The notes under the pieces were generated by a model, which had not been told where the DNA came from, searched no databases, and was given only the letters and a program-made list of their open reading frames with translations. Positions 1-7,486 of a stretch of 64,000 nucleotides of DNA are shown here, piece after piece. Position 1 is the first letter of the stretch; every line of letters starts with the position of its first letter. Position numbers and translations under genes: made by a program. The stretch lies in NCBI RefSeq assembly GCF_019511345.1, contig NZ_JAEUAK010000008.1:62001-126000 (forward strand), given 5' to 3'. The DNA comes from Rhizobium mesosinicum (GTDB lineage: Bacteria; Pseudomonadota; Alphaproteobacteria; Rhizobiales; Rhizobiaceae).

Positions 1-361
1 CCGTGCGGCTTGCCCAGTCTGCCTGCGGCACGACGAGCAGTTCGGTCACGATGCCGGCAATCAGAACCGCCAGCGGCAAGGTGAGCGTCAAGGCCGCAGA
101 GCGCAGCGAGACGCCGGGCTTGCCAATCCGGAAGGCGAGGCGGGTGGCGGTGGCGGCGAGCAGCAGCGTGATGCCGAGCTTGAAGAGGACGCGCGGCGTC
201 TCGATCATCTCGGCCATGTTTTTGCGGATGCCGATGGTCGAGAGCAGCAGCGCGGCTGATATCACCACACCGATGACCAGCGCGATCAGGAAGACGCGGC
301 CGAAGCGGAGGCGGACGCGAGCATCTCTTGCCAGCATGTTGATCAGGTCATCCGTTTTCAC
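1..361 (-). CDS. nrsF: NrsF-family (DUF1109) membrane anti-sigma factor, partial
   Basis: Only the N-terminal ~120 residues lie in the window; the gene runs off the left edge. The start is a GTG at 361 giving VKTDDLINML, typical of the DUF1109/NrsF family, and it overlaps the end of the sigma-factor gene by 14 bases, so the two are translationally linked. Hydrophobic membrane segments are visible at about residues 21-42, 62-76 and 89-108. Family knowledge: NrsF is a multi-pass inner-membrane protein that holds the ECF sigma factor SigF inactive until copper, chromate or cadmium stress. The cysteines thought to sense metal would lie beyond the window edge, so they cannot be checked. Confidence 0.85.
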   Translation of the reverse strand, partial: MKTDDLINMLARDARVRLRFGRVFLIALVIGVVISAALLLSTIGIRKNMAEMIETPRVLFKLGITLLLAATATRLAFRIGKPGVSLRSAALTLTLPLAVLIAGIVTELLVVPQADWASRT

Positions 362-914
362 GTGTGTTGCTCCGATAGAGGGCGGCCAATCCTTTGAGCG
401 CCCTGTGCAGCGCCACTCGCACGGCGCCTTCCGTCATCTGTAGCCGCTCCGCCGTTTCGCGGATACCGGCGCCACCGAGCGAGATCGAGCGGACGATTTC
501 GCGCTGCGGATCGCGCAGACCGTCCAGCATGCGTTCGACGTCGATGCGGTCGGCGCCGTCATCCTGATGGTCTGCTTCCAGCGTTTCCATCACATCCTCG
601 ATCGGCACCGAAACATAGCGGCCACGGCGGCGCAGGCTGTCGATCAGCTTGTTGCGCACGATGGTGGACAGCCACGGGCCGATAGGCCGCGAGATATCCC
701 AGGTCCCGCGCTTCAGATGCACTGCCAGCAGTACTTCCTGCACCACGTCTTCCACCTCGCTCGGCGGAGCACCGAACTGGTCGCAGCGCCTGCGCGCAAT
801 CGACCGGAGATAGGGTGTCACGGCCTTCAGGAAACGGTCATAGCACAGTGTGTCGCCGGCAATTGCCGCGCGCATCCATGCCGCCCATTCCTCTTCACGG
901 GCCGAATATTTCAT
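348..914 (-). CDS. sigF: ECF RNA polymerase sigma factor, SigF type
   Basis: A 188-residue ECF sigma factor. Sigma region 2 spans about residues 25-95 (motifs DVVQEVLLAVH, then RPIGPWLSTIVRNKLID) and sigma region 4 about 125-180 with a helix-turn-helix (ETAERLQMTEGAVRVALHRALKGL). It would direct RNA polymerase to GTAACA-N16-CGWA promoters; one copy lies just upstream of its own ATG and another upstream of bufA. The downstream neighbour is the overlapping nrsF, the usual SigF-NrsF pair. In Caulobacter SigF responds to metal stress and drives MNIO/DUF2282 genes of the kind found here. Start chosen at the ATG at 914, preceded by a GAGGTGAG ribosome-binding site. Confidence 0.9.
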   Translation of the reverse strand: MKYSAREEEWAAWMRAAIAGDTLCYDRFLKAVTPYLRSIARRRCDQFGAPPSEVEDVVQEVLLAVHLKRGTWDISRPIGPWLSTIVRNKLIDSLRRRGRYVSVPIEDVMETLEADHQDDGADRIDVERMLDGLRDPQREIVRSISLGGAGIRETAERLQMTEGAVRVALHRALKGLAALYRSNTRENG

Positions 915-928
915 CCGCTACTCACCTC

Positions 929-954
929 TACGCACGGGGCCACGTGTTTGTTAC
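929..954 (-). promoter_or_regulatory. SigF-type promoter of sigF (autoregulation)
   Basis: Reading on the minus strand the sequence is GTAACA (954-949), exactly 16 bases, then CGTA (932-929), 15 bases before the sigF ATG. It matches the element upstream of bufA (GTAACA-N16-CGAA) in both hexamer and spacing, which suggests the sigma factor transcribes its own gene. Confidence 0.75.
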
Positions 955-1061
955 CGTCATCCTGAAAATTTTGATGACGCGGCACGTAAGGCAGAGCCGG
1001 CGTCTGCGCCTATTGAGCCCATCGGCAGGCAAACGGCAAGAGGAGTGCGCCGACAAAGCGC

Positions 1062-1093
1062 AAAACCGCCCGGCACGATGAGGTGCCGGGCGG
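1062..1093 (-). terminator. Rho-independent terminator after doxX
   Basis: A perfect 11-bp inverted repeat (1066-1076 with 1083-1093, CCGCCCGGCAC/GTGCCGGGCGG) with a 6-base loop is followed on the minus strand by TTTT. It lies between the end of the DoxX gene and sigF, so it ends the bufferin operon transcript and separates it from the sigma-factor unit. Confidence 0.85.
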
Positions 1094-1123
1094 AGAGCTT
1101 GCGCTGGTATCGAAATCGGCCGT

Positions 1124-1651
1124 CTAACTGTTGGCAGCGCCTGAGATCCGCGCAATCAAGCGGTCGAGCGACAGCCGGCCCGGGCCGTAGCGCATGATGG
1201 CGAGCGCCATTGCCGCCCAGGTGATGTGGATCGGCCAGCCATCGGGCACTGTCAGCTCGACGATCAGGGTCATGAAAAGCAGGCCGAGGCCGGCGAAGCG
1301 GGTGGCGAGGCCGAAGACGAGCAGCGTCGGGAAGATGATCTCGCCGCAGCCGGAGAGAAAGGCCATGACCGCGGGCATCGGGAAGGGATAGGGGCCGCCC
1401 GGCAGATGCAGCATGAATTCCTGGGTGAAGAGATCGATCGCCGTATCGTTCAGCTGCAGGAAGCCATCCCATTTCAGGACGCCGGAGCGCCAGAAGGGAA
1501 CGGCGAGCGCCACACGCAGAACAGCCTGAACGAGATCGGGTTGGGCAACGGCGCGGACAAGTCCGTCAGCCGTCGCCACCAGCCTCGTCAGCGGGGAGAG
1601 AGTGCCGTTGCGAGGCTCGTTGTGAGGCATGGAGTGAAGCATGTCAGACAT
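1124..1651 (-). CDS. DoxX-family membrane protein of the bufferin operon
   Basis: A 175-residue DoxX-family protein with four predicted membrane segments (about residues 40-58, 90-112, 116-135 and 140-158). Its ATG at 1651 overlaps the end of bufC by 8 bases, so it is the last gene of the buf operon. DoxX proteins recur in DUF692/DUF2063/DUF2282 operons controlled by SigF-like sigma factors. Its biochemical role there is not established; links to membrane redox or quinone chemistry are suggested for the family. It is followed by a strong terminator. Confidence 0.85.
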   Translation of the reverse strand: MSDMLHSMPHNEPRNGTLSPLTRLVATADGLVRAVAQPDLVQAVLRVALAVPFWRSGVLKWDGFLQLNDTAIDLFTQEFMLHLPGGPYPFPMPAVMAFLSGCGEIIFPTLLVFGLATRFAGLGLLFMTLIVELTVPDGWPIHITWAAMALAIMRYGPGRLSLDRLIARISGAANS

Positions 1652-2447
1652 TGGAAATCTCCAGTTCGATAGCGGAAAAGGCGCCTGACGTGATCATCTC
1701 GCCGATCGCGGCGAAGAGATCGAAGGCGGGATGGGCGTCGAGGCCGGCTGCGACGGCGCCGGCAAGGCATTCGCCCGCCAGCAGCGCGTTGAAGAAGGCG
1801 GCTCCGCCCGGCGGCAGCAGACGCACGGTGACTTCGTCGTCGAGACGGGTAATCAGCCCGTCTTCGGGGTGGTCCTCGACCCGGCCGACCGGTCCCGAGC
1901 CGCGGTTCATGGCGAAGATGGTGACGGCCGGATGGTCGGATGAAATTACCCGCGTTGCCGGATGCGGACGGAAGGTCGCCGCTCCGAGATATTCCTGTGG
2001 CGCGGCTGCCAGCGCTTCGCCGCGGAGGGCCTCTGCATCGGCGGCGTGATAGGCGTCCAGCCAGGCGCGCTCGATCCTCGCCACATCCGAAAGCCAGGGC
2101 ATATCCTGAGCATATTCGTAGCGATCGATGAAATCAGGAAAGTCGCGTCCGTATTCGAACAGCAGCGGCGAGGCGGGCGGCGTCTCGCGCACATGGAAAC
2201 GGGCCATGGCGCGGAAGAAATCGGTGCCCGTAATACGCTCGACCGCCGGGAAGATCGAGGAGAGGGCGGCAATCAGGCTGACGGTGACATTGTTGCGGTA
2301 GACATTGTAGCGCTTCTCCGCACGCTTGCCGCGCGGGCCTGTGACCAAGTCAGGGATGGGGACATCGGGGATGAGCAGCGCTGCGGAAAATTGCCCGGCG
2401 AAATTTGATGCCATCGGCCGGATCGGCAGGATCTCAGCCGAGCGCAT
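1644..2447 (-). CDS. bufC: DUF2063 / HvfC-BufC family RiPP-modification partner protein
   Basis: A 267-residue protein of the DUF2063 family, the partner that presents the precursor peptide to the MNIO enzyme. The N-terminal helical domain is visible in motifs such as RYNVYRNNVTVSL, FPAVERITGTDFFRAMARFHV and PLLFEYGRDFPDFI. The C-terminal part has a mixed fold with HPATRVISSDHPAVTI. The start is the ATG at 2447 behind GGGAGACCTCCC; longer upstream versions of the frame read nonsense across bufB. It overlaps the end of bufB by 14 bases and the start of doxX by 8, indicating one coupled transcript. Confidence 0.9.
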   Translation of the reverse strand: MRSAEILPIRPMASNFAGQFSAALLIPDVPIPDLVTGPRGKRAEKRYNVYRNNVTVSLIAALSSIFPAVERITGTDFFRAMARFHVRETPPASPLLFEYGRDFPDFIDRYEYAQDMPWLSDVARIERAWLDAYHAADAEALRGEALAAAPQEYLGAATFRPHPATRVISSDHPAVTIFAMNRGSGPVGRVEDHPEDGLITRLDDEVTVRLLPPGGAAFFNALLAGECLAGAVAAGLDAHPAFDLFAAIGEMITSGAFSAIELEISNV

Positions 2448-3360
2448 GGGAGGTCTCCCTGTCACCGCTATGTCGGTCGAGAATGGCCTGCGCGGCCACC
2501 GCCTCGGCGCGCAGTACCGGCCAGTCGGGGATCTTGCTGTCCCATTCGATGAGCGTCGGGATCGGCCCGCATTTGGCAATGACGATCTCATAGAGCTGCC
2601 AGACGGCATCGGCGACCGGGCCGTCATGGCTGTCGATCAAGAGCAGTTCGCCCTCGTCATCCTCCTGTTCGGCATGGCCGGCGAGGTGGATCTCGCCGAC
2701 TTTGGCGAGCGGGAAATCTCGTAGATATTCCAGCGCCGAAAAGCCGTGATTGGTGGCGGAGACGAAGACATTGTTGATATCAAGCAGCAGCCCGCAGCCG
2801 GTGCGCCGCGATATCTCGCGGATGAAATCCGTCTCGCTCAGGGAGGATTCCGAAAAGAGGACGTAGGTGGATGGGTTTTCGAGCAGGATCGGACGGCCGA
2901 TGGCATTCTGCATCTCATCGACGTGGTCGCAGACATGGGCAAGAGTCGCGGCCGTATAGGGCAGCGGCAGCAGGTCGTTCAGATAAGTATCGACATGCGT
3001 CGACCAGGCGAGATGCTCGGAAACCAGCGCCGGCTGGTAACGGTCGACGAGGCTTTTGAAACGCTTGAGATGGTCCTTGTCGATTGGCTGCGGGCCGCCG
3101 AGAGACATGCAGACGCCATGCAATGAAATCGGGTGGTCGCGGCGCACTTTTTCGAGTGCGCGATGCGGCGGGCCGCCGGCGCCCATATAATTTTCGGCAT
3201 GGACTTCGAAGAAGCCTTGGGGGCCAGATACGGCTGAGATTGCCGCAAGATGCTCCGGTTTGAAGCTGGTTCCTGCCTGGCCGGCAAGTGAAAATGTCGG
3301 AAAGCGGAGGGTGCTCTCCGTCTCCATGAGAAGGTTGGACGCCCTGTCGACGTTTGCCAT
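2434..3360 (-). CDS. bufB: MNIO-family (DUF692) multinuclear iron oxidase, bufferin maturase
   Basis: A 308-residue TIM-barrel enzyme of the MNIO/DUF692 family, which uses a multi-iron centre to modify cysteines of a RiPP precursor into copper-binding heterocycles. The metal-ligand motifs are all present: HAENY (H54, E56, N57), HGVCMSLG (H81), SEHLAW (E115, H116), LENPSTY (E161, N162), LLLDINNV (D194, N196), EIHLAGH (H225, H229), DSHDGP (D243, H245) and LIEWD (E272, D274). It lies directly downstream of the precursor bufA and overlaps bufC. Length and motif order are normal for the family, so it should be active. Confidence 0.95.
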   Translation of the reverse strand: MANVDRASNLLMETESTLRFPTFSLAGQAGTSFKPEHLAAISAVSGPQGFFEVHAENYMGAGGPPHRALEKVRRDHPISLHGVCMSLGGPQPIDKDHLKRFKSLVDRYQPALVSEHLAWSTHVDTYLNDLLPLPYTAATLAHVCDHVDEMQNAIGRPILLENPSTYVLFSESSLSETDFIREISRRTGCGLLLDINNVFVSATNHGFSALEYLRDFPLAKVGEIHLAGHAEQEDDEGELLLIDSHDGPVADAVWQLYEIVIAKCGPIPTLIEWDSKIPDWPVLRAEAVAAQAILDRHSGDRETSHALG

Positions 3361-3393
3361 GTTCGCCTCCGCTTTCCTGGTTTTTCTGCCGGA

Positions 3394-3708
3394 TTAGATG
3401 TCGCGGTCGAGCGGCTTCAGCGAGCCATGACGGCCGCCTGGCAGATCAAGTTTGGCGCAGGTGCCGCCCTGGACGAATTTCCACGAATTGCCCTGGAAGT
3501 CCTTGACCGAGGTACCCTGGCAGGTCGTGCCCGGGCCGGCAGCGCAATCGTTCTGGCCCTTGAGCGCAACGCCGTAGCACTTCTCCTTGTGGGCAGCAGT
3601 CGCCGCAGCGGCCTCGGCCTTGGTCAGCGGGGCGGCGCCTGCCATGCTGGCAAGAGCTGACGTGATTGCGCCGGCAAGAAGGGCGGTGCTGATGGAAGTC
3701 TTCAACAT
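3394..3708 (-). CDS. bufA: DUF2282 bufferin precursor peptide (exported copper-binding RiPP)
   Basis: A 104-residue DUF2282 protein. Residues 1-25 form a Sec signal peptide ending SMAGAAP. The mature part carries exactly four cysteines, C44 (EKCYGVALKG), C55 (NDCAAG), C63 (TTCQGTS) and C84 (GGTCAKL), the bufferin pattern; the central two are those modified by the MNIO enzyme in studied bufferins. The true start is the ATG at 3708 behind GGAGA; the same frame runs on upstream, but that part covers the promoter. A SigF-type promoter lies 55-80 bases upstream. Expected role: secreted or periplasmic copper chelation under metal stress. Confidence 0.92.
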   Translation of the reverse strand: MLKTSISTALLAGAITSALASMAGAAPLTKAEAAAATAAHKEKCYGVALKGQNDCAAGPGTTCQGTSVKDFQGNSWKFVQGGTCAKLDLPGGRHGSLKPLDRDI

Positions 3709-3762
3709 GGATAGTCTCCGTTGCTCGTAACGCCCCTGTCTTCGGCGGGGCACGTCGGGGTA

Positions 3763-3788
3763 TTCGCAACGGGAGAGCGGGTTGTTAC
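3763..3788 (-). promoter_or_regulatory. SigF-type promoter of the buf operon
   Basis: Minus strand: GTAACA (3788-3783), 16 bases, CGAA (3766-3763). This matches the published Caulobacter SigF pattern (GTAACC-N16-CGAA) at all but one base and shares hexamer and spacing with the site upstream of sigF. The start codon of bufA is 55 bases downstream of the -10 element. Confidence 0.8.
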
Positions 3789-3825
3789 AGGCGTGGTGGT
3801 AACGAAGGCGTGATGGGTTTTGGAG

Positions 3826-3857
3826 ACAAAGACCCCGTCCCAACCGTGATCGGGGTC
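3826..3857 (-). terminator. Probable terminator after the nitrilase-fold gene
   Basis: GACCCC (3831-3836) pairs with GGGGTC (3852-3857) and on the minus strand the stem is followed by TTTGT. The stem is short and the loop is 15 bases, so this is a weak call. The GC-rich stretch 3857-3950 also contains GCCCCACAAGGGG-type inverted repeats that look like an intergenic repeat, but one copy alone does not prove it. Confidence 0.4.
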
Positions 3858-3950
3858 GAGCCGCGGGTCTCGCCCCGTCCTTCAGAGCCCCACAAGGGGA
3901 AGGGACTTAACCTGCCGCGCAGGGAGGGCTTATCGCGCCTCACGAGGGAT

Positions 3951-4691
3951 TTACCGTTCAATCGCCATATCAAACACCAGCAATCCAGGCGCCTCCAAAG
4001 GCAGCTGCGCCACCACCTTTCCCGCCGGGTTCAGCACCGCCGTCGGTCCCCAGGAAATGCGTCCCTCGCGTTCCCCCGTCACGTCGGCGGAGATGAGCCA
4101 GAGGCCGGTTTCCCGGCAGCGCTCGCCTCTGGCGGCGTTGTGCACGTCCCGGAATTTTTCGGCATTGGCGCGCGGCATCATGTTATTGGCGCAGCAGACG
4201 AGGAGGGATGCACCTGTGAGTGCGACCTTGCGGGCGGCTTCGGGAAAGCCGGTGTCGTAGCAGATGTTGATGCCGAAGCGCAGGCCGTCGACTGCGAAGA
4301 CGGGCGTCTCGGTGCCCGGCTGGAAGAAGCTTTCTCCCTTGAGCAGATGCGCCTTGCGATATCGGCCGATCAGCTTGCCTTTTTCGATGACGACGGCGGT
4401 GTTGAACAGCGCTTCGCCTTCAGCCTCGATCATGCCCATGACGATCGTGGGGCTGGCCTCGGCGAGCCGATTCAGTATCGCTTCGAACGCCGGCGATTCG
4501 AGATCCATCGCGGCGCGGCGTGCCGCTTCCGGCTCCGTCAGATAGCCCTGCAGAAAACCTTCCGGAAAGCAAAGAAGGCAGGCGCCTTCCGCTTCGGCCT
4601 GACGGATCACATCGAGCGCGCATGTCAGGGCGGTCTCGACATTTTCGCGATATTCCAAGGTCTGGGCGGCGGCGATGCGGACGGTTTTCAT
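3951..4691 (-). CDS. Carbon-nitrogen hydrolase (nitrilase superfamily amidase)
   Basis: A 246-residue nitrilase-superfamily enzyme that would hydrolyse a C-N bond in a small amide or omega-amide. The catalytic triad is visible: E44 in CFPEGFLQGY, K113 in YRKAHLLKGE and C144 in NICYDTGFPE. Length fits the single-domain amidohydrolase branches rather than true nitrilases. It is transcribed alone; downstream lies a probable terminator and the buf promoter, upstream a divergent LysR regulator gene starting 198 bases away, which may control it. The substrate cannot be told from sequence. Confidence 0.88.
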   Translation of the reverse strand: MKTVRIAAAQTLEYRENVETALTCALDVIRQAEAEGACLLCFPEGFLQGYLTEPEAARRAAMDLESPAFEAILNRLAEASPTIVMGMIEAEGEALFNTAVVIEKGKLIGRYRKAHLLKGESFFQPGTETPVFAVDGLRFGINICYDTGFPEAARKVALTGASLLVCCANNMMPRANAEKFRDVHNAARGERCRETGLWLISADVTGEREGRISWGPTAVLNPAGKVVAQLPLEAPGLLVFDMAIER

Positions 4692-4889
4692 TCAGGGTTC
4701 CGGTTGCTCTTGCAACTATCCGTATCCGAGCAGACGAACATCCGTCCACCACGATCGCCACTTCCCATGCCGAGGCTGGGGAGATCGTTTCCGCGGCGTC
4801 GGGCGGAGCGGATGGGCTGACCGCGATCGACAGGGACCCATCTATCGGTCGGAGTTTCGAAGGTTTAAGATTTTCCGCGGGGTAGGTGG

Positions 4890-5810
4890 ATGAAGGCTGC
4901 GGGGATGGATCGGCTGGATGCCATGCGTGTGTTGCTTGCCGTTGTCGATGCCGGCAGTCTGTCGGCGGGCAGCAAGCGGCTGAATGCGCCGCTGCCGAGC
5001 GTTAGCCGCAAGGTGGCAGAGCTGGAGCGGTCGCTCGGCGCCAGTCTCGTGATCCGCACGAGCCGGAAGCTGCAGCTTACCGATGCCGGGCGCGATTACG
5101 TGGAGGCGGCGCGCAAAATCGTTGCCGATATCGAGGAGGCGGAGCGCCGAGCTTCCGGCGAATATCAGCGGCCGCGGGGAACGTTGACGATCACCATGCC
5201 GGTGGAATTCGGCAATCGCTATGTGCTGCCAATCGCGCTTGGTTTTCTGGCCGAGCATCCAGAGGTTTCGCTGAACCTGCTGTCGCTTGATCGCACCGTT
5301 CATCTCGTCAGCGAACAGGTGGATGTCGCCATCCGGCTGGGGGCGCTGGCGGATAGCTCGCTCTATGCCGTCAAGGTTGCCGAGTTTCGGCTTCTGACCT
5401 GCGCGAGCCCGGATTATCTCAGGCGTTGCGGATGTCCGCAGCATCCGGGCGAGTTGCCCGATCATGACGGGATCATCTTCAACAACAGGAGCTTCTTCTG
5501 GACCTTCGATATCGGTGGCCGGCCGGTGGAGGTGGTGCCGCGCCATCGCATAGAGGTCAATACGGCGGCAAACTGCGTTGCCGCCGCCGTGGGTGGAGCC
5601 GGCATCGCCAGGCTCTTCGATTACCAGATCCCCGGCGAACTTGCCTCCGGTTCTCTCGTGCCTGTTCTTGATGATTACACTGGCGGGCCGCAGCCGATCC
5701 ATATCGTCTATTCGCGCCAGGGCTTCCTGGCGCTCAAGGTGCGGTCCTTCATCGACTGGACGCTGCCGCGGCTGCGCGAAGCCTGCCGGAGCTATGGTTC
5801 AATTCAGTAA
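4890..5810 (+). CDS. LysR-family transcriptional regulator
   Basis: A 306-residue LysR regulator. The winged helix-turn-helix occupies about residues 6-65 (LDAMRVLLAVVDAGSLSAGSKRLNAPLPSVSRKVAELE), and the C-terminal effector domain contains the SEQVDVAIRLG motif typical of the group close to E. coli DsdC/AaeR-type regulators. Start may be the ATG at 4890 or the internal ATG at 4905. It is divergent from the nitrilase-fold gene, its most likely target, and its 3' end overlaps the convergent hydrolase gene by 12 bases. Confidence 0.9.
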   Translation: MKAAGMDRLDAMRVLLAVVDAGSLSAGSKRLNAPLPSVSRKVAELERSLGASLVIRTSRKLQLTDAGRDYVEAARKIVADIEEAERRASGEYQRPRGTLTITMPVEFGNRYVLPIALGFLAEHPEVSLNLLSLDRTVHLVSEQVDVAIRLGALADSSLYAVKVAEFRLLTCASPDYLRRCGCPQHPGELPDHDGIIFNNRSFFWTFDIGGRPVEVVPRHRIEVNTAANCVAAAVGGAGIARLFDYQIPGELASGSLVPVLDDYTGGPQPIHIVYSRQGFLALKVRSFIDWTLPRLREACRSYGSIQ

Positions 5811-6743
5811 AGCACGGATTTCGGCGACGACGCGTTCCGGCGCCTGCAGATGCGGATAGTGGCCGATGCCGGGCAGGACGTCGAACGGCGCACCGGTTCT
5901 CTCGGCAAATTCCGCGCCCATCCGGCTGTCGATATAGATGTCCTTTTCGCCCCAGATCACCTTTACGGGTGTCCTAAGGCTGCCGAGATTTGCTTCGAGA
6001 AGATCCTGGTCGCGGGTGAAGGCCGCGTAATAATGGTAGAAGGCATCGGCGGAGGTGAGGGCGCCGTTGCTCCAGCCGCGGACCATGTCTTCCTTCACGC
6101 CGGCAGCGAGATCGAACTGCTCGTCCTCTGCCAGACCGCGCCTGTAGACGTTTTGAAGAATCTCGTCGCTCGTCTGGTTCATGACGGCGCGGGTAAGTGA
6201 AGCCGCCGGCTCGCTCTTCAGGTTCTGCAGGCGCTCATGCATATAGGCCGGCCGGTTGAAGGGCGCGAAGTCCCCGACGATGATACGCCGTGCGATATCG
6301 GGCTCGTCGAGCGCCAGGAGCAGGGCGGGCAGGGCGGCGATATCGACGGCATAGATCGTCAGCTTCGAGCGGTCGATACCTGACTTGTCGATATAGGCCT
6401 TCAGCACGCCGGCATAATCACGCGGCGAATAGGCGAAGTTTTCGGGCCGCGATGATAGGCCGTATCCCGGCCAGTCGAAGGCGTGCACCTCGAATTCGTC
6501 GCCGAGCGCGGCTGCAATGTCGCCCCAGACGGCGGCGGTTTCGGGAAAGCCGTGCAGGAAGAGCACGGTGCCTTTCGCCGCCGGATTGTGCACGACAAAC
6601 CGCCTGAGGGTGATATCGCCGCCGATGGCAATGGTGCTGGCTTCAGGCCTTGCGGCTGCAATCGCGCCGGCGCCTGCGGGTGTCAGTGTCGCGCCTGTGA
6701 TTGCGGCGGCGGCGAGCAATGCTCCAAGTGAGGATGTCATCAT
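5799..6743 (-). CDS. Exported alpha/beta-fold hydrolase with an altered nucleophile elbow
   Basis: A 314-residue alpha/beta hydrolase with an N-terminal signal peptide or anchor (about residues 1-28). Conserved elements include the oxyanion HGFPET at 64-69, FDWPGYGLSS at 89-98, a late acid in GEKDIYID and the catalytic-type histidine in GIGHYPHLQAPE. The nucleophile elbow, where haloalkane dehalogenases and epoxide hydrolases have G-x-D-x-G, reads AVDIA around D134, keeping the Asp but losing both glycines. Function could be hydrolase, lactonase or a non-catalytic relative. Convergent with the LysR gene. Confidence 0.82.
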   Translation of the reverse strand: MMTSSLGALLAAAAITGATLTPAGAGAIAAARPEASTIAIGGDITLRRFVVHNPAAKGTVLFLHGFPETAAVWGDIAAALGDEFEVHAFDWPGYGLSSRPENFAYSPRDYAGVLKAYIDKSGIDRSKLTIYAVDIAALPALLLALDEPDIARRIIVGDFAPFNRPAYMHERLQNLKSEPAASLTRAVMNQTSDEILQNVYRRGLAEDEQFDLAAGVKEDMVRGWSNGALTSADAFYHYYAAFTRDQDLLEANLGSLRTPVKVIWGEKDIYIDSRMGAEFAERTGAPFDVLPGIGHYPHLQAPERVVAEIRALLN

Positions 6744-6977
6744 GTCCGTTGTCCTTCTCTCCGGCGGCCGTGCCGGCTGTTATTGAGCCTCGTGGTCGCG
6801 ACCGGGTGAATTCTCGATGACAAGGATCGTGCATCGCGCCTGGCGCCGGTAGAGCTCATCGATGAGAGTCTGCCTCTCACTTTCCCTCAGTACCGGATGA
6901 TCCGTCCGTGCCGTACATCACCGCCATCAGCGTCGCCGGGGAATGGCCCCCCGCGTCCTATGAAAGGATGATGAGAC

Positions 6978-7403
6978 ATGAACGATATGACCGCAAATCT
7001 GAAAACCGCCGAGCCTCAACGCGTGCGTGGCCCGCCGGGTCACTCGACCGTCGGCACCGATGATCTCGAGGCTGCGGCCCAATTCTACAACAGACTCATG
7101 GCCGTCTTCGGCATTGGCCGGTTTCTGGTCCAGCCCGGCAGGGCCGTCTATCATGGCGAGCGCACGCCGGAATTCGGCGTGATAAAACCCTTCGACGGCA
7201 CGGCTGGCCAATGGCGGCATGGTGGCGTTCGAGGCACGTCCCGCGCTCAGGTGCGCGACGCCCATGCAACAGCGCCGCAGGCAGGCGGTTCGGACGAGGG
7301 CGCGCCGGGGCCGCGCGGGGAGAACGGCGAGGGGCCTTACTGTGCCTATTTCCGCGACCCCGAGGGCATCCTGGTCCACCGCGCGGGACCCGACAAAGCC
7401 TGA
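6978..7403 (+). CDS. VOC/glyoxalase-fold protein, possibly damaged by paired frameshifts
   Basis: A 141-residue VOC-superfamily protein. The N-terminal half (GHSTVGTDDLEAAAQFYNRLMAVFGI) and the end (GGSDEGAPGPR, YFRDPEG) fit the family. Between about 7206 and 7240 the reading frame yields GQWRHGGVRGT, while the next frame reads NGGMVAFEAR, which is what the family normally has there. This looks like a +1 and a compensating -1 change about 35 bases apart. The frame stays open, so a full-length protein is still made, but the central strand is altered. Either a decaying paralogue or a sequencing artefact. Confidence 0.6.
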   Translation: MNDMTANLKTAEPQRVRGPPGHSTVGTDDLEAAAQFYNRLMAVFGIGRFLVQPGRAVYHGERTPEFGVIKPFDGTAGQWRHGGVRGTSRAQVRDAHATAPQAGGSDEGAPGPRGENGEGPYCAYFRDPEGILVHRAGPDKA

Positions 7404-7486
7404 GATCGCTTCCGGTCCATTTCAGGCGCATGATCTCAGGTATCTGAAATGCGGCCGCGAACCTTCCGATGGAGTGGAGGCAAGTC

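Noticed and set aside
3810..4820. 336-codon plus-strand ORF over the nitrilase-fold gene
   Set aside because: The opposite strand carries the full E-K-C catalytic triad; the plus frame is a shadow.
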